DNA from: Branchiostoma floridae
Taxonomy: Eukaryota; Chordata; Leptocardii; Amphioxiformes; Branchiostomatidae
Length of the DNA stretch: 64,000 nucleotides
NCBI RefSeq assembly: GCF_000003815.2
Contig: NC_049980.1
Location: forward strand, 11,223,816-11,287,815
Reading direction: 5' to 3'
Shown: in pieces, positions 1-11,699 of the stretch
How positions within the stretch are numbered: the first letter of the stretch is position 1
Layout of the letters: every line of letters starts with the position of its first letter
Notes under the pieces: model-generated
Database searches by the model: none
What the model saw: the letters and a program-made list of their open reading frames with translations, nothing else
What the model was told of the DNA's origin: nothing
Made by a program: the position numbers and the translations under genes

Positions 1-640
1 ATCAAGCTACACATCACGGCTAGGAAGAGGTAGAGCACGTGTTATAGATATAGAGGCGATGTAATTCATATACAGTGGAATGTCCAGTTTACCCTGGCAT
101 CAGGCCCGGTAACTTCGAATCATTATTTGTTGACAACCAAGGAGATGTTGCAACTACAAAGGAAATGTAGGGTAAGGTGGTAAGCTGCTCAGAAAACGAT
201 GCAATCACCAATATAAGTTTGTTTCCTTTCCAAAAATGTAAATTTACTAATGTATGTAATTGCTGGCCAGGGCGCCAAAGTGCACCCAAGGCCAGAACGG
301 TTTCCTTGTCAGCCCTGTCATGATATCAGCAGCGAACAATGCAGATTTTGAGGTCGGGGTTTTCCGCTACGCGGAAATCATACCTGTCCAGACTTGCGTC
401 ATATCGTTACAAAAACACCTGACAGAAAAGATTCCGAGGAAGATATCCGTTTTTCTTACAACGGGAAATTATTAGATGTAAAGGGTTGTAGTGAGCCATA
501 CCCCTTGGACTTTTGTGACATTTTTCTGGGTGGCTTAAGAGGCACATTTAAGGGTACATTTAGCACTCGTGCATGCCTGCACCGTTGTTTGTCTTCATCG
601 CAATACACACTTCTATTTCGTTGAGGCCGAAGAAAAAGTA
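1..640. other. Gene-free stretch
   Basis: I see no supported gene here. Short open frames exist on both strands but none has recognisable protein character, splice context or codon bias. Confidence 0.5.
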
Positions 641-714
641 CGCACCTATTAATCTCCAAGCAGATCTTGCGTGGTATAAAGACAATTGGCCATGCGAGGA
701 GATTACGCACCTAT
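641..714. mobile_element. 56-bp micro-MITE with a perfect 9-bp target duplication
   Basis: The 9-mer cgcacctat occurs at 641-649 and again at 706-714. Between them is a 56-bp unit (650-705) that starts taatctccaagcagatc and ends ggagatta, so its outermost 8 bp are inverted. The start matches the terminus of the larger MITE at 40.1 kb, and the terminus at 43.17 kb is related. I infer an internally deleted member of that family, mobilised by a transposase that makes 9-bp duplications (Mutator-like is one superfamily that does so). Confidence 0.75.
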
Positions 715-1925
715 AAGGTTCCTTTTTACAACACAGTGAGACAAAAATGTGACACAATAGATATCTATTTGGACTGGGGCTTTCCCGTCGTGTCATATGA
801 TTATAAAACCCCTAATCTTTTAATGAGGGTATTTTGTTATGATTCACCAACGCGTGACTCTGAACTTCACCCGATGGAAATATATAGAACAACCACGCGG
901 AAAGATTCTCTCTCATATTGACTTGAAGGGTGGAGGAATAGTTTGAAAAATTTGTTGTAAAAAAATACAAAAGATACCAGCAGTAGTTCATCAAAGAAAC
1001 CAATACCAATGTGTGTATTAGTGCGTTTGTGTATACGTGCGTGTGCTCGTGCATGAGTGTGTGTGTTATGAAACAAGTCTTCCTTGAACTTTTTCCGTCC
1101 TAACATTTAGCCCAAGTCACTTTGATTGATTGCAAACATGTCAAGTTAAGACGTCCTAACCGAATAGCCATGTTAAAAATGCAGAAAAAGTAAGCACATT
1201 TTCAAAATGAATAGATCACTGAAAGTAGCGAATCTCAACGTTTCTGACTTCCCATAGCATGTGATGATAACGTGATGTTCTCTAATGATTCACTAATTGT
1301 CGGGAGTCACAAGACGCGCCAAGTCGACTGCTCATACATAATCAATCACTTAACAAGAGGGTGACTGCTTCCGTCTTCTACACGCGGTTACCAAACTGCA
1401 CAGTCATCTACATACTCACAGTCACACTTACAAGTTACATGTACATGTACATGTTTCTGTGGGAAGTTATACCCATTTCACCGCAAAAGCTCTACAACAT
1501 TGTATTATTTATCTTTCTTTGACCATCAAACAAAGGTGAATAAAAGACAACCAAAAAGTACAAACAACATGACAAATTAGCTCGCGTAAGTAACGCGTTA
1601 TTACATTTTCCCAGATACTTTCCGATCTTCCCTCTCCTGGACGCAATAAGACTTTTGTATTACTTTTGTATTATAAAATGAATATTTGATAAAGGGTGGA
1701 AAATGTGCTCTCCTCGATCGGATTCTATATTCTCTACTTTCATGTACAAATTTTGGCTAGTAGAGTAATGAGATAACCGATGGTCCTCCTGTTAAAGGGC
1801 GCCTACCCTGTACTTTTCACCTTACAAAAACGTAAAGATCATATAATGATTGCATTTTCATTTTGGAAGCTCAGATCAGTTTGTATACGTATCTATTTCT
1901 AGACCACATTTTATAATTTAGGTCA
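715..1925. other. Gene-free stretch with small simple repeats
   Basis: No gene recognised. A degenerate GT-rich run lies around 1010-1060, and an acatgt-based palindromic run lies at about 1438-1453. Nothing else stands out. Confidence 0.5.
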
Positions 1926-1929
1926 AGCG

Positions 1930-2275
1930 CAATCAACTGATCAGTCCAACGGGTCCGGACATTTTGGCCTGACGGCTATGGTGTCGGGCACGGGTTCGAA
2001 TCCCGGGAGCCAGGATAGGAGCTTATACTCGCCTCTTGTGTTTCAGACCGACCCTGTAAGTACACGTACTGGCAAAAGTGTGCCGCACAGGGATATCGAA
2101 CTCGGAGATTCGAGGACGAATCTAAAAAGAGGCGGAGAAGTGTAATCACCACCCACTGACCAGTCCAACTGGCCCGGACCTTTTCGAGGGGGATCGGCCA
2201 AGCGGTTAGCGGTGTTGGTTTGTAAACTGGCCGGCCCGGGTTCGATTCGATTACTCGCCTCTTGCCGCTTTTCAT
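1930..2275 (+). repeat. Two diverged tRNA-like SINE units in tandem
   Basis: Two related units begin with nearly the same phrase (actgatcagtccaac near 1936, actgaccagtccaac near 2155). Each reaches a polymerase III box-B-like motif (gggttcgaatcccgg near 1992, gggttcgattcg near 2238) and then actcgcctcttg. The second unit also has a box-A-like segment, ggccaagcggttagcgg. Spacing is about 220 bp. I read this as a tRNA-derived SINE in a tandem or nested arrangement, not a functional tRNA, because no intact cloverleaf can be drawn. Confidence 0.6.
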
Positions 2276-2643
2276 TAGTGACCTTTTCTTCAGACGAACC
2301 TATATAATTTAATACTACAACAATATGATGAACTTCGGAAGCAAGAGCTAAACACATGACATTACAAAGAACGAAGATACCGTTCAAAGGTGTGACGTAA
2401 ACCTGCAATGACGAGTAGAGATTTACATTTAAAAGAAAATATAGGTACACATGGAAATGAAAAGTTAGCCTGGTGCCACCTTATGTCGTTTTACTCACGG
2501 GGCACCCTCAAAAAAAGTTGGTAAGCGGGTAGTATGAGAGCCGCAGAAACAAACTAGGATGGCACCAAAGCTTGTCAAAAGCAAGAAGGTTGTGAAACGT
2601 TGTCCGTGTGTGTAAATTTGAGACCAGCAATAGTTATGACTTA

Positions 2644-2930
2644 CGTGTCTCCGTCCTCGTCTTGCCATGACGCCATCTGTATCTCCGCCCCGGAGACGAC
2701 GCCCACCCGGGGATCCACCACGGTCGGGCCGGGGAAGGGCACGGGAGCGGCGCGCACAGGCCCGTACGTCGGCGTGGGGATGGCCGGGACTGCTGTGGGG
2801 GCACCTGGAGAGTAAAAAGCCGTCCATGGCACGGAAAAGTAAGGATGGTGCATGGAATACGCTTTTTGGAATACATCGTAATATGGAGAACTGTAGACCT
2901 CTCCGGTCTCGGCCGAAGGCACCCAGCTGG
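2644..2930 (-). CDS. Possible internal exon of an unrecognised Pro/Tyr-rich protein
   Basis: The minus strand has an open frame between a plausible acceptor (pyrimidine-rich run ending cccgtacccag, near 2931) and a good donor (gacac|gtaagt, at 2643). The translated segment is rich in Pro, Tyr, Ala and Val (SSPYYDVFQKAYSMHHPYF, then proline-spaced repeats) and ends acidic (ASWQDEDGDT). Such composition is typical of disordered activation or linker regions in nuclear proteins. I do not recognise the family. Two other frames are also open across the GC-rich half, so frame choice rests on composition. Its reading phase does not join directly to the exon at 8.9 kb using the sites I chose, so a missing exon or a different gene is possible. 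Any downstream exons would lie outside the window. Confidence 0.4.
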
Positions 2931-2976
2931 GTACGGGAAAGTAAGACATCACGTTTATCCCAATGTAACTTCACAC

Positions 2977-4217
2977 AAATAGACAGAAGCGGTGACCCCG
3001 TGAGTTTTAGCCCCTTGTCATGTTTCTTGAGAAAGTTACCAGCAGGTGTAGTGGAGGGGCTTCCCCTACAGCATGTTTTACCCGTATCCGGAAGTTACTG
3101 TGGCAGACTGCTAGTAGTATAATCTCCATACAGATGTAGGATTCCTTGTGTATTTTAAGAGCGCTTTGGGGCTTTGCGCGTTTTATTTTTTCTGTTCAAT
3201 AGATGAAAACGAAGACAACTAAGTAGACGTACAAAATGACGTAAAATACGCACAAAACAAGCTTAAGCAGACCTACATCTGCTCGGAGATAAGAGCAGCC
3301 GCCGGGGATACCAAAACATTTGTCTATCGGACTTGACTTACGGAAGGCTGACTCAGAATAAGTCCACTGCTTACTTGAATAGAGAACAGTTTAATCGTCA
3401 TACACGAGCTTCCTCGTTCCCCGCTCTGCAGGTCGATATTAACATTCATATATCGATATATTGAAGCCCTTTCTTCGGTCGCACACTTCACCTAAGCCTC
3501 TTTTTCTTTCATTTGTATCTAAGAATTCCTTCGTACCATGCAGGCGCATTGTCTTATCTCTACATTTCTTTGTCATAGAAAAGAGTACAAATGTATGTGA
3601 ATTGTTAACAAATGTCAATCCTAACCTTCTAGATAAAGACTGCCCCTTTGGAAAACTACATCTTTGAGGTTTAGGGTACCTCTGAAAAGGATAAAAAGGG
3701 CCCCAAAAAGTTCTTCGATTGCGCTTGACACATTAGGTATCTGGTACCGGTAAAAAGCCAGTATTTTTACCGATTTTAATTTCTGAGTTCTGGATATATA
3801 AAGGCATTAGTGCACGTTGCAGTGGACGACACACTAGGAAATTCCCAACCCAATCAAAAATCTTTAAAAAAAAAACCTCAAAAATCGTCGCCGATGCCTC
3901 GCTGAATTTAAGGCGGCAGAGCTTCCAAAAATCGCCCAAAGCCCGCATAATGACCAGGACGCTATAGCAGTGTGTAACGCAAACTGATTCGGGGATTCCC
4001 CCACTCCAAAAGAAAATGCAGGAACTGCGTTTTCCCCAATGAGATACAAGATAAACTAATCCCACTCGACTATTGTTGACAAAGCACTGAAGGACATCTG
4101 ACACACAAAGAGAAATGACAGGGGGCAGGGCAGGACCAAAGAGGTTATATATAGTAGCCCGTCCAGAAAGACTCAGGAAGTCAATGAATAAAGATGAGAA
4201 TAACTTGGACGAATATA

Positions 4218-4219
<2 letters not shown>
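2977..4219. other. Gene-free stretch
   Basis: No gene recognised. The open frames here show no protein-like composition. Confidence 0.5.
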
Positions 4220-4266
<47 letters not shown>

Positions 4267-4282
4267 TATGTGTTTGTGTGTG

Positions 4283-4335
<53 letters not shown>

Positions 4336-4336
4336 G
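4220..4336. repeat. (TG)n microsatellite
   Basis: About 117 bp of TG dinucleotide repeat, interrupted by tttg and a few other substitutions. It keeps spurious reading frames open on both strands. Confidence 0.98.
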
Positions 4337-7300
4337 TCTCTACTGCACACTTAAGACATTTGTAATGAAATGATGTTTGCTTCTGTTACTTGGTCCAACA
4401 TAGTTAACATATCAGGAAGAATACGTATGACCTTAAAGTAAAAGACTCAGAAACAGAAATGATGGACACATACCACATACCAGATTTCACCATGTATGTG
4501 TAATGAAATATGCGGTTCGATTTATTACAACAAACAAGCATAGAAACTGACATCTTACTTGTTACAGATTTGATGGTGCCTGATCGCGTTTAGTTCGTGC
4601 CTATTGGTTCCCGACGTTCGTGGTACATTCACGGTACGTTGGCATAACGTCGGCACGGTGACGGCATTTTTGCCACTTGCTTTTATTTTAAGTTTAAAAA
4701 AATTAATCAACCGGCACATTGGCGTTTGTTGGCGTCTGTTCACGTCACGATGACGGTACGTTGGCGATGTCACTCAGACGCAAACGTGCGCCACGTACGC
4801 ACGGTATACGTACCGCAGTCCAGTGAGATTGTATTGTCTATATTGCGCAACGTGAAATCAATTGAGTAGCAACGCCTCCTACCCATCCCGATACAAATAG
4901 CAGTTATCATGTGATACAATGTTAATGTTGACAAATCTATAACATACGACTGCTACAATAAGAATGACGCAAGCGTGTGTGTGTGGGGGGGGGGGGTGGT
5001 ATCTCATAGCGCAGCGAAATACATGTATCAGAAAAAACTTGACTAGGTCTAGTCTGTAAAGATTATTTGCGTCTTAGCGACTTCTATAAGACAGGTATGA
5101 CCTGGATGGTTTGGGCTTTATCTTTAATCCTGTGACTTGTACATGATGATTCATATAGACTTGTTGTACTGTAACTACAAAGCAAGTTATGCCCTACTTA
5201 TGCCCTGTATGCTATCAGACAAAGACGTTCTACGCATGCATACACATACGCCCTGCCTTTTAACAAGGAGGTTGCAAGACTTGTGACTCATATGACACAG
5301 GCATAGACAAGGTGACTAATGTTCAACGTGCCATGATACTGTGAGCTGACAGTCATCGTGCCCCTCGTGATCGAATAAAAATGACTAAATCTACAGCACG
5401 TGCACGTACACGTGGCTGTGTCAAACTCTATATAAAAAGACCGGTGTGGTTCGTTGACCCGTCGGTTGGTTTGTACACGCGCAGGTCATTTCCTGGTGCG
5501 GTTCTCGGAATGTGACAAGGAAACCAGAGGGGGGAGGGACTAACTACACTGTATGTGAACAATATCTGCAGTAAATTGTGGTCAAGATTCCCAGAATAGG
5601 AAACTATCGTTGACATGTGCTGGGCACGGACTGACACGGTGTATCCTTTCTAATTGTACTGTAACTGTCATGATCACTGTATTGTATTTGTGGTCATGGA
5701 GAAATAAAGGTACCGACAAACGTCCCATGTGAACCGTCACCTGTAGCGTTGTAGATATGTATGTCACTTAAAATACACAAAATTCAGAGTCATCACATAA
5801 CAGTTAGAAATTGTCAAGAAGCTGGTCAACTGGTCAAAAAGGAGCCAGATTAAAACACTTAATACAAGGCGCTTTGAAATTTCTTGCTTATTTCACAGTT
5901 AGACAGTTGTGTTTCTGTAAAGTCATAGATGTAATCGTTACACAAACGGGGTGTCATGTCATTACATCGTCAGAACGTGGAAAACATGACAACAAAACAA
6001 CTTGTGCATGCAAGTGAGTTGTAGTCCACCGCTCTAAAAATACAGGACAATTATGGCGGTGGGTACGCACGCGCTTAAAACCTCGCCAGGTAAGCGGCCC
6101 GACCCCTTTCTTTTGTTTATTTAGTAACGCCTGCACGGTGTTTACCTGCGGTGCGCGGTAACCTGATACCTGAGTGCGTGCGGGCAGGTGTTTCCCCCAT
6201 TGGCTGACCATTCAGAGCGGTGAAACCCCGTTTTGGAGCTGACCTGGCCGCGTTTGGGTCAATTTTCTCGGTGCCGTACTTCGACAAACTGGGTTATTTC
6301 TACTACTATCCTGAACACCTGTTGATGCAAACACACACACACACCACATGTACATCCAAAATCCATGTGTTTTGTAAAGATCAGAAAACAAAGCAGGTAG
6401 TTATTGACGTTACATGATACGCAAATATCAGGGTATAAACAGCACACTGTTGCTGAGCCATTGTTTTTTTTTTCTTTCTTTTTTTGCGCCTGCGTGCATG
6501 GGGATTTTAACCACGTTGTTCTGATACACTTATTTGTTTCGAAGTACCCGCGACTACCAATAATACACATCTGATGGCAGCTTACGAATGCTTTAAATAA
6601 CAGTCGAAACTTGTGGTGAAGAGCACAGAGCATACATAGGCGTTGTTAGTTTCACATCATAGCCAAATATGGTCAAGCGAAACTAAAAATTGATTCTTGG
6701 CAAGCCTTCTGAGAATGCCCGGACTGGTGTACATTGTGTAATAAGGTTTCGTTGTTGACTGACCATCTACGCTTAGAAACACTCTCTATACGCAAATGTC
6801 TAAATGATCGGTTTACTAGTATAACGTGCAAATATCGCTAAGACCCAAGACGTTTATATCATTTCAACAATTAGTATTGATAAATCATGTTGAAGAATTT
6901 CGGATGCAGACCTGACTACGGCGTCTCCCACCAGTCTCCCGTAGAAGGCTCTACGAGTCTGGCTTTTTTTCTAACAACATGTCAGTTTCCTATTGCACTC
7001 GTGGATGCTGACAACAATAAACCAAGTACAAATGTACAATAGAAACAACCAAGTACAAGAGAACTGATATGTCACCATACTCTTGAGAGAAACAGAATCG
7101 TCTGCTACATAATATGGAGGCTCGTTTCTCACATTAGCGGTCACCTTTTCACCCCCATACATTTGCGATAAGAATTCTCGTCACAATGTAATTTGTCAAT
7201 TCTCTTGTAACTCTGTGATCCGCCTATTGCATTGTGTCGCAGTTTATCAAGTTAGTTAAGAAGCCAATGCATCACCAGAGTCCAAATATAGCTTTGTGTA

Positions 7301-8890
7301 CTAAAACACCGGATGGAAATATTGTCTTATGAGCTTTATAGAGTTCAAAGGCGTATTGAGGCGGGTGCCATGACTCATGCACATCGGCATGTACTTGTAT
7401 GTTTGGCTACCGAAATTTGAACTTTTCAATGCGGTTTCCTCTTTGAGACCGAGCCACAGAGTCAAATAAGGCATGTCAAATATTATGCTTGACTTCGTAC
7501 TGGAATTCGAGTTCGCTTTTCCTGTGTTCTTTTACTGTGGTGAGAGTGCATTGCTTTTATTTCAACGAATTAGTCAGGTAGGCGTTGCCATGTAAGGCAC
7601 TATGGTGTTATTCTTCACGTGCACACCCATATAGCATCAGATTTGCGTCATCAACTGAAGAAAATATTACAAACGTCAGTAAACTTCTTATACACCTATC
7701 TACCTATAGCAGTGCAAAACTATGATTAACAGCACCACATAACGGCGGCTGAGTATCATGGGGCACATCAAACTTTGGACCTTGACACATAGAATCCAAT
7801 TCTGACAGGTTTGAATTTCATCGTATCATCATATCGGTATCGATACCCGAAGCCACATACTAGTAGTGAATTTGTGAAGCCTGTGTGGTGTATACGGTGA
7901 AGTCAGATTGTCAACAACACGGCATTTTTGTCGACCTGCTTGTATGTGAATATATGTCGAGAGGACCCTTGTAACTTTTCGCCACACTCAAGACTACAGT
8001 ATGATATCCTCTCTAAGCTCTGGTTCTGGGCACTCGCCCATTGGAGGGGAGAGAAAAATCAATTCCAATTGTGAGTGACAGGTGAGCTCCTCACGCCCCA
8101 TCTGGATTACATTTTGTCCGGGGTTTCCCCTTTTGCAGCGCCTGGTTTCCATCTCCACATACGCTGACTGTAGTCATTGGAAGGTCTGGAATTTGAATAT
8201 GAAAAGTTGCCAAGACCTGTCCAAGTCTGAGTTAGGCCTTGGAAACAGAATGCTGTGTTTTTCGGTTACCCAACAGATCCAAGCACAAACCTGCCGACCA
8301 TAGCTTTTTGGGGGCCCGTGACAGCTGACAGGGGCCAAAAAAATTCTATCTGACATCCGAATGATGCAAACGCTGTAGAATAGTGACCAACGTGCCCCTT
8401 ATTTCTGTTGCAATTTGAAAGTATTACGAACGTTAACAGTCAACAAACTCGGGCCCCCTTTTTGTTGACACTCTGTGTGATATTACATTTTATCTGTATG
8501 GTTAAAATGACAGTGTCCTTATGCAGTTCAGTTTTGCGTTTATAAACTCTATTTGTTCGATCCCTTAGGACGAAATGGAGATGAAAATCGTAACATTAAC
8601 TTTCCTATGCCTTTTAAGGCCTATGACATGTCATCGGTCTTCTCGGTCGTCGACCTCACTTACATCATTTCCTCACAACCCACCGTAAACATTCTGTCAG
8701 CATATTCCTGTCACTAAATCGCCTGCAAAACTGCTTATTTTGACAAATATATGACCATTGCCTTGTCATGCCATTTCAAGAGTTGATATTTACTAGCAAT
8801 ATCCGAACCTCGAGCTCGGTGAGAAAGTATCCCTAGGACAGGCAAATAACACATAATACAGGTGTATCTGAGCATCATGATCATTATGAT
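4337..8890. other. Gene-free stretch with simple repeats
   Basis: No gene supported. A CpG-rich patch lies at 4590-4830 where gacggtacgttggcg-like strings recur. There is a poly-G run at 4986-4996 and T-rich runs at 6463-6485. The rest is AT-rich unique-looking sequence. Confidence 0.5.
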
Positions 8891-8901
8891 TTTTTCTTAC
8901 C

Positions 8902-9468
8902 TTGACCTTGTTGACAAGACTGGGGCTGTGTCCTCGGTTCTTGCTTCACCCGTAGGTCCATGGGTTTGTCGTTTAGCCTGGTATTACTGCCTTCCCCTGA
9001 GTGGGTGCTTGTAGTCGGGCTGGGAGCAGAGTCGTCGTCATGCTGCACAAAGTTTGTTTTCCTCTTCTTAGGCGGGAGCTTTTCGTTCTCGCTCTGTTCG
9101 AGGCGCCGCTTGGTCATGTTTAGCGCTTCCGTGTGTCCACTTGGTGCAGGGGGGCCCACTTGTGGCACTGCCTGGGCCGAACCAGCTGGTCTGAGTGCAC
9201 CATTGCTGTAGAACATTGTCACTGGAACCCTTACGTGGCTCATGAGTGACGGCCTGGGCGCCATAGTTTGGATAATAGGGGGAGGGCCCCCGATACCGAC
9301 GGTAAAGGGAGGTCCCAAAAATCGTCGGCGGCTCCCGTCCATCATGCTATCGTTGCCATGGTTGTTGTCAGCCAGCGTGTAACTGTAACTCAGGTAAACC
9401 TCGTCGGGCATTCCCGGCAAGTTCCCCCCAACCAGAGTGACTTCGCTGCGCCTGGTCCCTCCTACGCA
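8902..9468 (-). CDS. Probable exon of an unrecognised nuclear protein
   Basis: An open frame of about 565 nt on the minus strand lies between an acceptor-like site (ctgcgtag, near 9469) and a strong donor (caaggtcaag|gtaaga, at 8901). The product is Pro/Gly-rich, then has a basic cluster with the look of a nuclear localisation signal (KLPPKKRKTNF), a Ser/Thr-rich acidic linker, and PMDLRVKQE, which resembles the PxDLS CtBP-binding motif followed by a sumoylation-like VKQE. This suggests a transcriptional regulator or cofactor, but no DNA-binding domain is visible in the window and I do not recognise the family. It could share a gene with the segments at 2.6 and 17.5 kb. Confidence 0.55.
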
Positions 9469-9479
9469 GGGACAAGAAG

Positions 9480-10132
9480 CACCGCGGAAGGTAGAACAAA
9501 GGTGTGTGACACACAAGACCCAGCCTCCCCGCGCTAGGTGAAACTTTGCATGTCAAACACAACAGGTAGCTCACCGGGGGTCACCTGACTCCGCTGACCA
9601 ATCAGAGGGTAGACGCCTGACAAAAGCGGATTTTTCCGGGGAAGTCCCACACAGCACTACCAGGGACTCCTATCAGGCAGCTGGCGTTGCAATGGAGTGG
9701 GCTATTCTGGACAGCCTGGGGGAGTAATTACGACGGTACAATTAATAGGCGTACCCGCCAAATAAAGTAGTGCAGACAACAGCAAGATGATAAAAATCGT
9801 TTTCTGGATAATCACTGCCCCTGGGCCCCATATCCCTAGAATAGCTGGTGAACTCTAGTTACCTCCTGGTAGACAAGGTTGAGTCTTTGAAAGCTATAGA
9901 AACTGGACTATGCCATTGCTTGTACGACATGAAAAGTTTTATGTCAAAATCGATCCGGAAAAATAAAGGCATGTAATGTGAACATTTTTGAAACGTGATA
10001 GACAGGTTCAGCCTCAAGTTGAGCTGCAAAGTCAATAAACTATTTCTCTCTCTCTGTAAAGATTCTCTAAAGTGAGGTCTATTCAATGCCTGTACAAGAT
10101 TTATAGAAATACACCAATTGCAAGGGAGATTG
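9480..10132. other. Gene-free stretch
   Basis: No gene recognised. The sequence is moderately GC-rich to 9730 and AT-rich after that. Confidence 0.5.
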
Positions 10133-10243
10133 CCTAGTCTGTGTAACACAAACTCCGCTATCCTGGGCTGCGGTAACTGGCCCCTCCCCGCGGGGGCCGG
10201 CGGATGTTTGGCGGGCTGCTATAAGCGAGATTTAATCAGGCTA
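10133..10243. mobile_element. Short interspersed element, long copy (sister at 21.2 kb)
   Basis: It begins cctagtctgtgtaacacaaa and ends ctataagcgagatttaatca followed by ggct. The same two ends occur together at 21208-21263. The middle is a GC-rich, partly self-complementary block (ccctccccgcgggggccgg). Two copies sharing both ends and differing by an internal deletion indicate a non-autonomous element family. Confidence 0.7.
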
Positions 10244-11018
10244 GATATTGCCTTGAATAAACTAAGGAGTAGTCTTAATGGGGATAGTTAGAATGACATT
10301 TTAACAAAGCTAACGTCACATATAGTTTTCCGTGATTTCTTGTGCCAGTAAAATTAACAAGCCGGTCATTATTGACAAAATGAATTCGTTTCAGTCGGTC
10401 CCATGTTTGTCCAAGTCACAAGGAGTGTTATTTTTTCGAATCCCGACCGCTCTGAGGAAATCCTATGCCGTACCTCGTGAGAGTGAGTCACTTCCTTCAC
10501 CAGGCGAAAGTTGGGCAAAAGTTAAAGGTTAGTCCAACAGTGCCAGATGAAATGTACTAGTGTTGGTGTGTCAGGGAACGCTAGATGGCGCTATTTTTGG
10601 ACCAACCTGTTAGCCACAAGCAAGAACATTGCATCATATATCGTTTACTTGCTTCAAAGTACCTTTCAAAGTTGTGCAAATGGCTTGGAAACACTGTTTC
10701 AATGAATGCCTAAATGAATCACAGCTTTTGAGCAGACCTAAGTCACAGAGCGCCATGGGAAAATTAAATCGGCTGACAAAAATAATACACATGTACCCAT
10801 TACATGTACCGTTTTGACAATGATCATGAAATTACATGTTATGTACGAAAATTGTAGGATTTACGGACGGATTGATTAGAGGCTCCCACCGTATCCAGAC
10901 ACTGTTTATCAAGGGTGGGTATATAAGCAGTCTGGCGTGTCACGGCTACTTGCTATCTGATTGCAAGCTTATAAATGTACAACATTAATCGATGTGATGA
11001 AACAATTTTTAGTAGTCC

Positions 11019-11322
11019 ACTCGCACAGGTGCAATGGCCTAGTGGTTAGAGTGTTCGCCTTGCATTCGGTAGGTCGTGAGTTCGAACCCCGGCCGGGTCA
11101 TACCAAAGACTTTAAAAATGGTACATGCTGCTTTCTCTGCTTAGCACTCAGCACTAAAGAGAAAGAGTATGGAAGTTAAACACACATCACTACCAGCGGA
11201 CCAGCCCCCTGCTGTAGTGGCTTGCACATGTGTGGCCCAAGGGCTACTCGAAATGGAGATGGGCGCCACCCCAAAAGCATCTGCACAGATGTAAGGGTAA
11301 CTTTAACTTTAACTCGCACAGG
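11019..11322 (+). mobile_element. tRNA-derived SINE with 11-bp target duplication
   Basis: The 11-mer actcgcacagg occurs at 11019-11029 and 11312-11322 and flanks a 282-bp body. The body opens with a tRNA-like head that holds a box A (tggcctagtggttagagtg) and a box B (gttcgaacccc) at tRNA-like spacing. A tRNA-unrelated region follows, and the tail is a (ctttaa) repeat. This is the standard structure of a SINE copied by a LINE reverse transcriptase. The intact duplication suggests a fairly recent insertion. Confidence 0.9.
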
Positions 11323-11627
11323 ATGCAAGTTCATGGTGTTTGCGTGGTCGCCTTCAGTGCAATGTTGATCTGGCTCGTATATGATAGACAGTGTGTTATC
11401 TCCATAGCTTACCTTCACGATTTTCAAAGATTAATTGAAAACAAGAAATTTGAAAAAAAAAAAAAAAAACCTGATTCGGTCATAGTCAAAAGTACTATTG
11501 TCCTGCGCGCCAGAATTCAGTTGTTTGGAATATCAAATGATGGAGAAGTGCCAATAATGAGATCATTGGACCGTAACGCATTTGGTAAGTGCCCGTGAAG
11601 CAGAATTTGGATGAGGTAAGGGATATC

Positions 11628-11666
11628 AAGGAGGTTATATTCAGAAATTCTGAATATAACCTCCTT
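11628..11666. repeat. Near-perfect 39-bp palindrome
   Basis: Arms aaggaggttatattcagaa and its reverse complement (19 bp each) flank one central base. The outer ggatatc/gatatc context extends the symmetry loosely. It could be the abutted ends of a tiny foldback element. Confidence 0.85.
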
Positions 11667-11699
11667 GGGGATATCAATCCATATGCAAGTCGCAAATCA

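Noticed and set aside
2160-2260. Functional tRNA gene
   Set aside because: Box A and B motifs are present but the arms do not pair into a cloverleaf. A SINE-like repeat explains it better.
3733-4350. 205-codon minus-strand ORF
   Set aside because: Part of it is the (TG)n repeat read as His-Thr. The rest has no recognisable domain.
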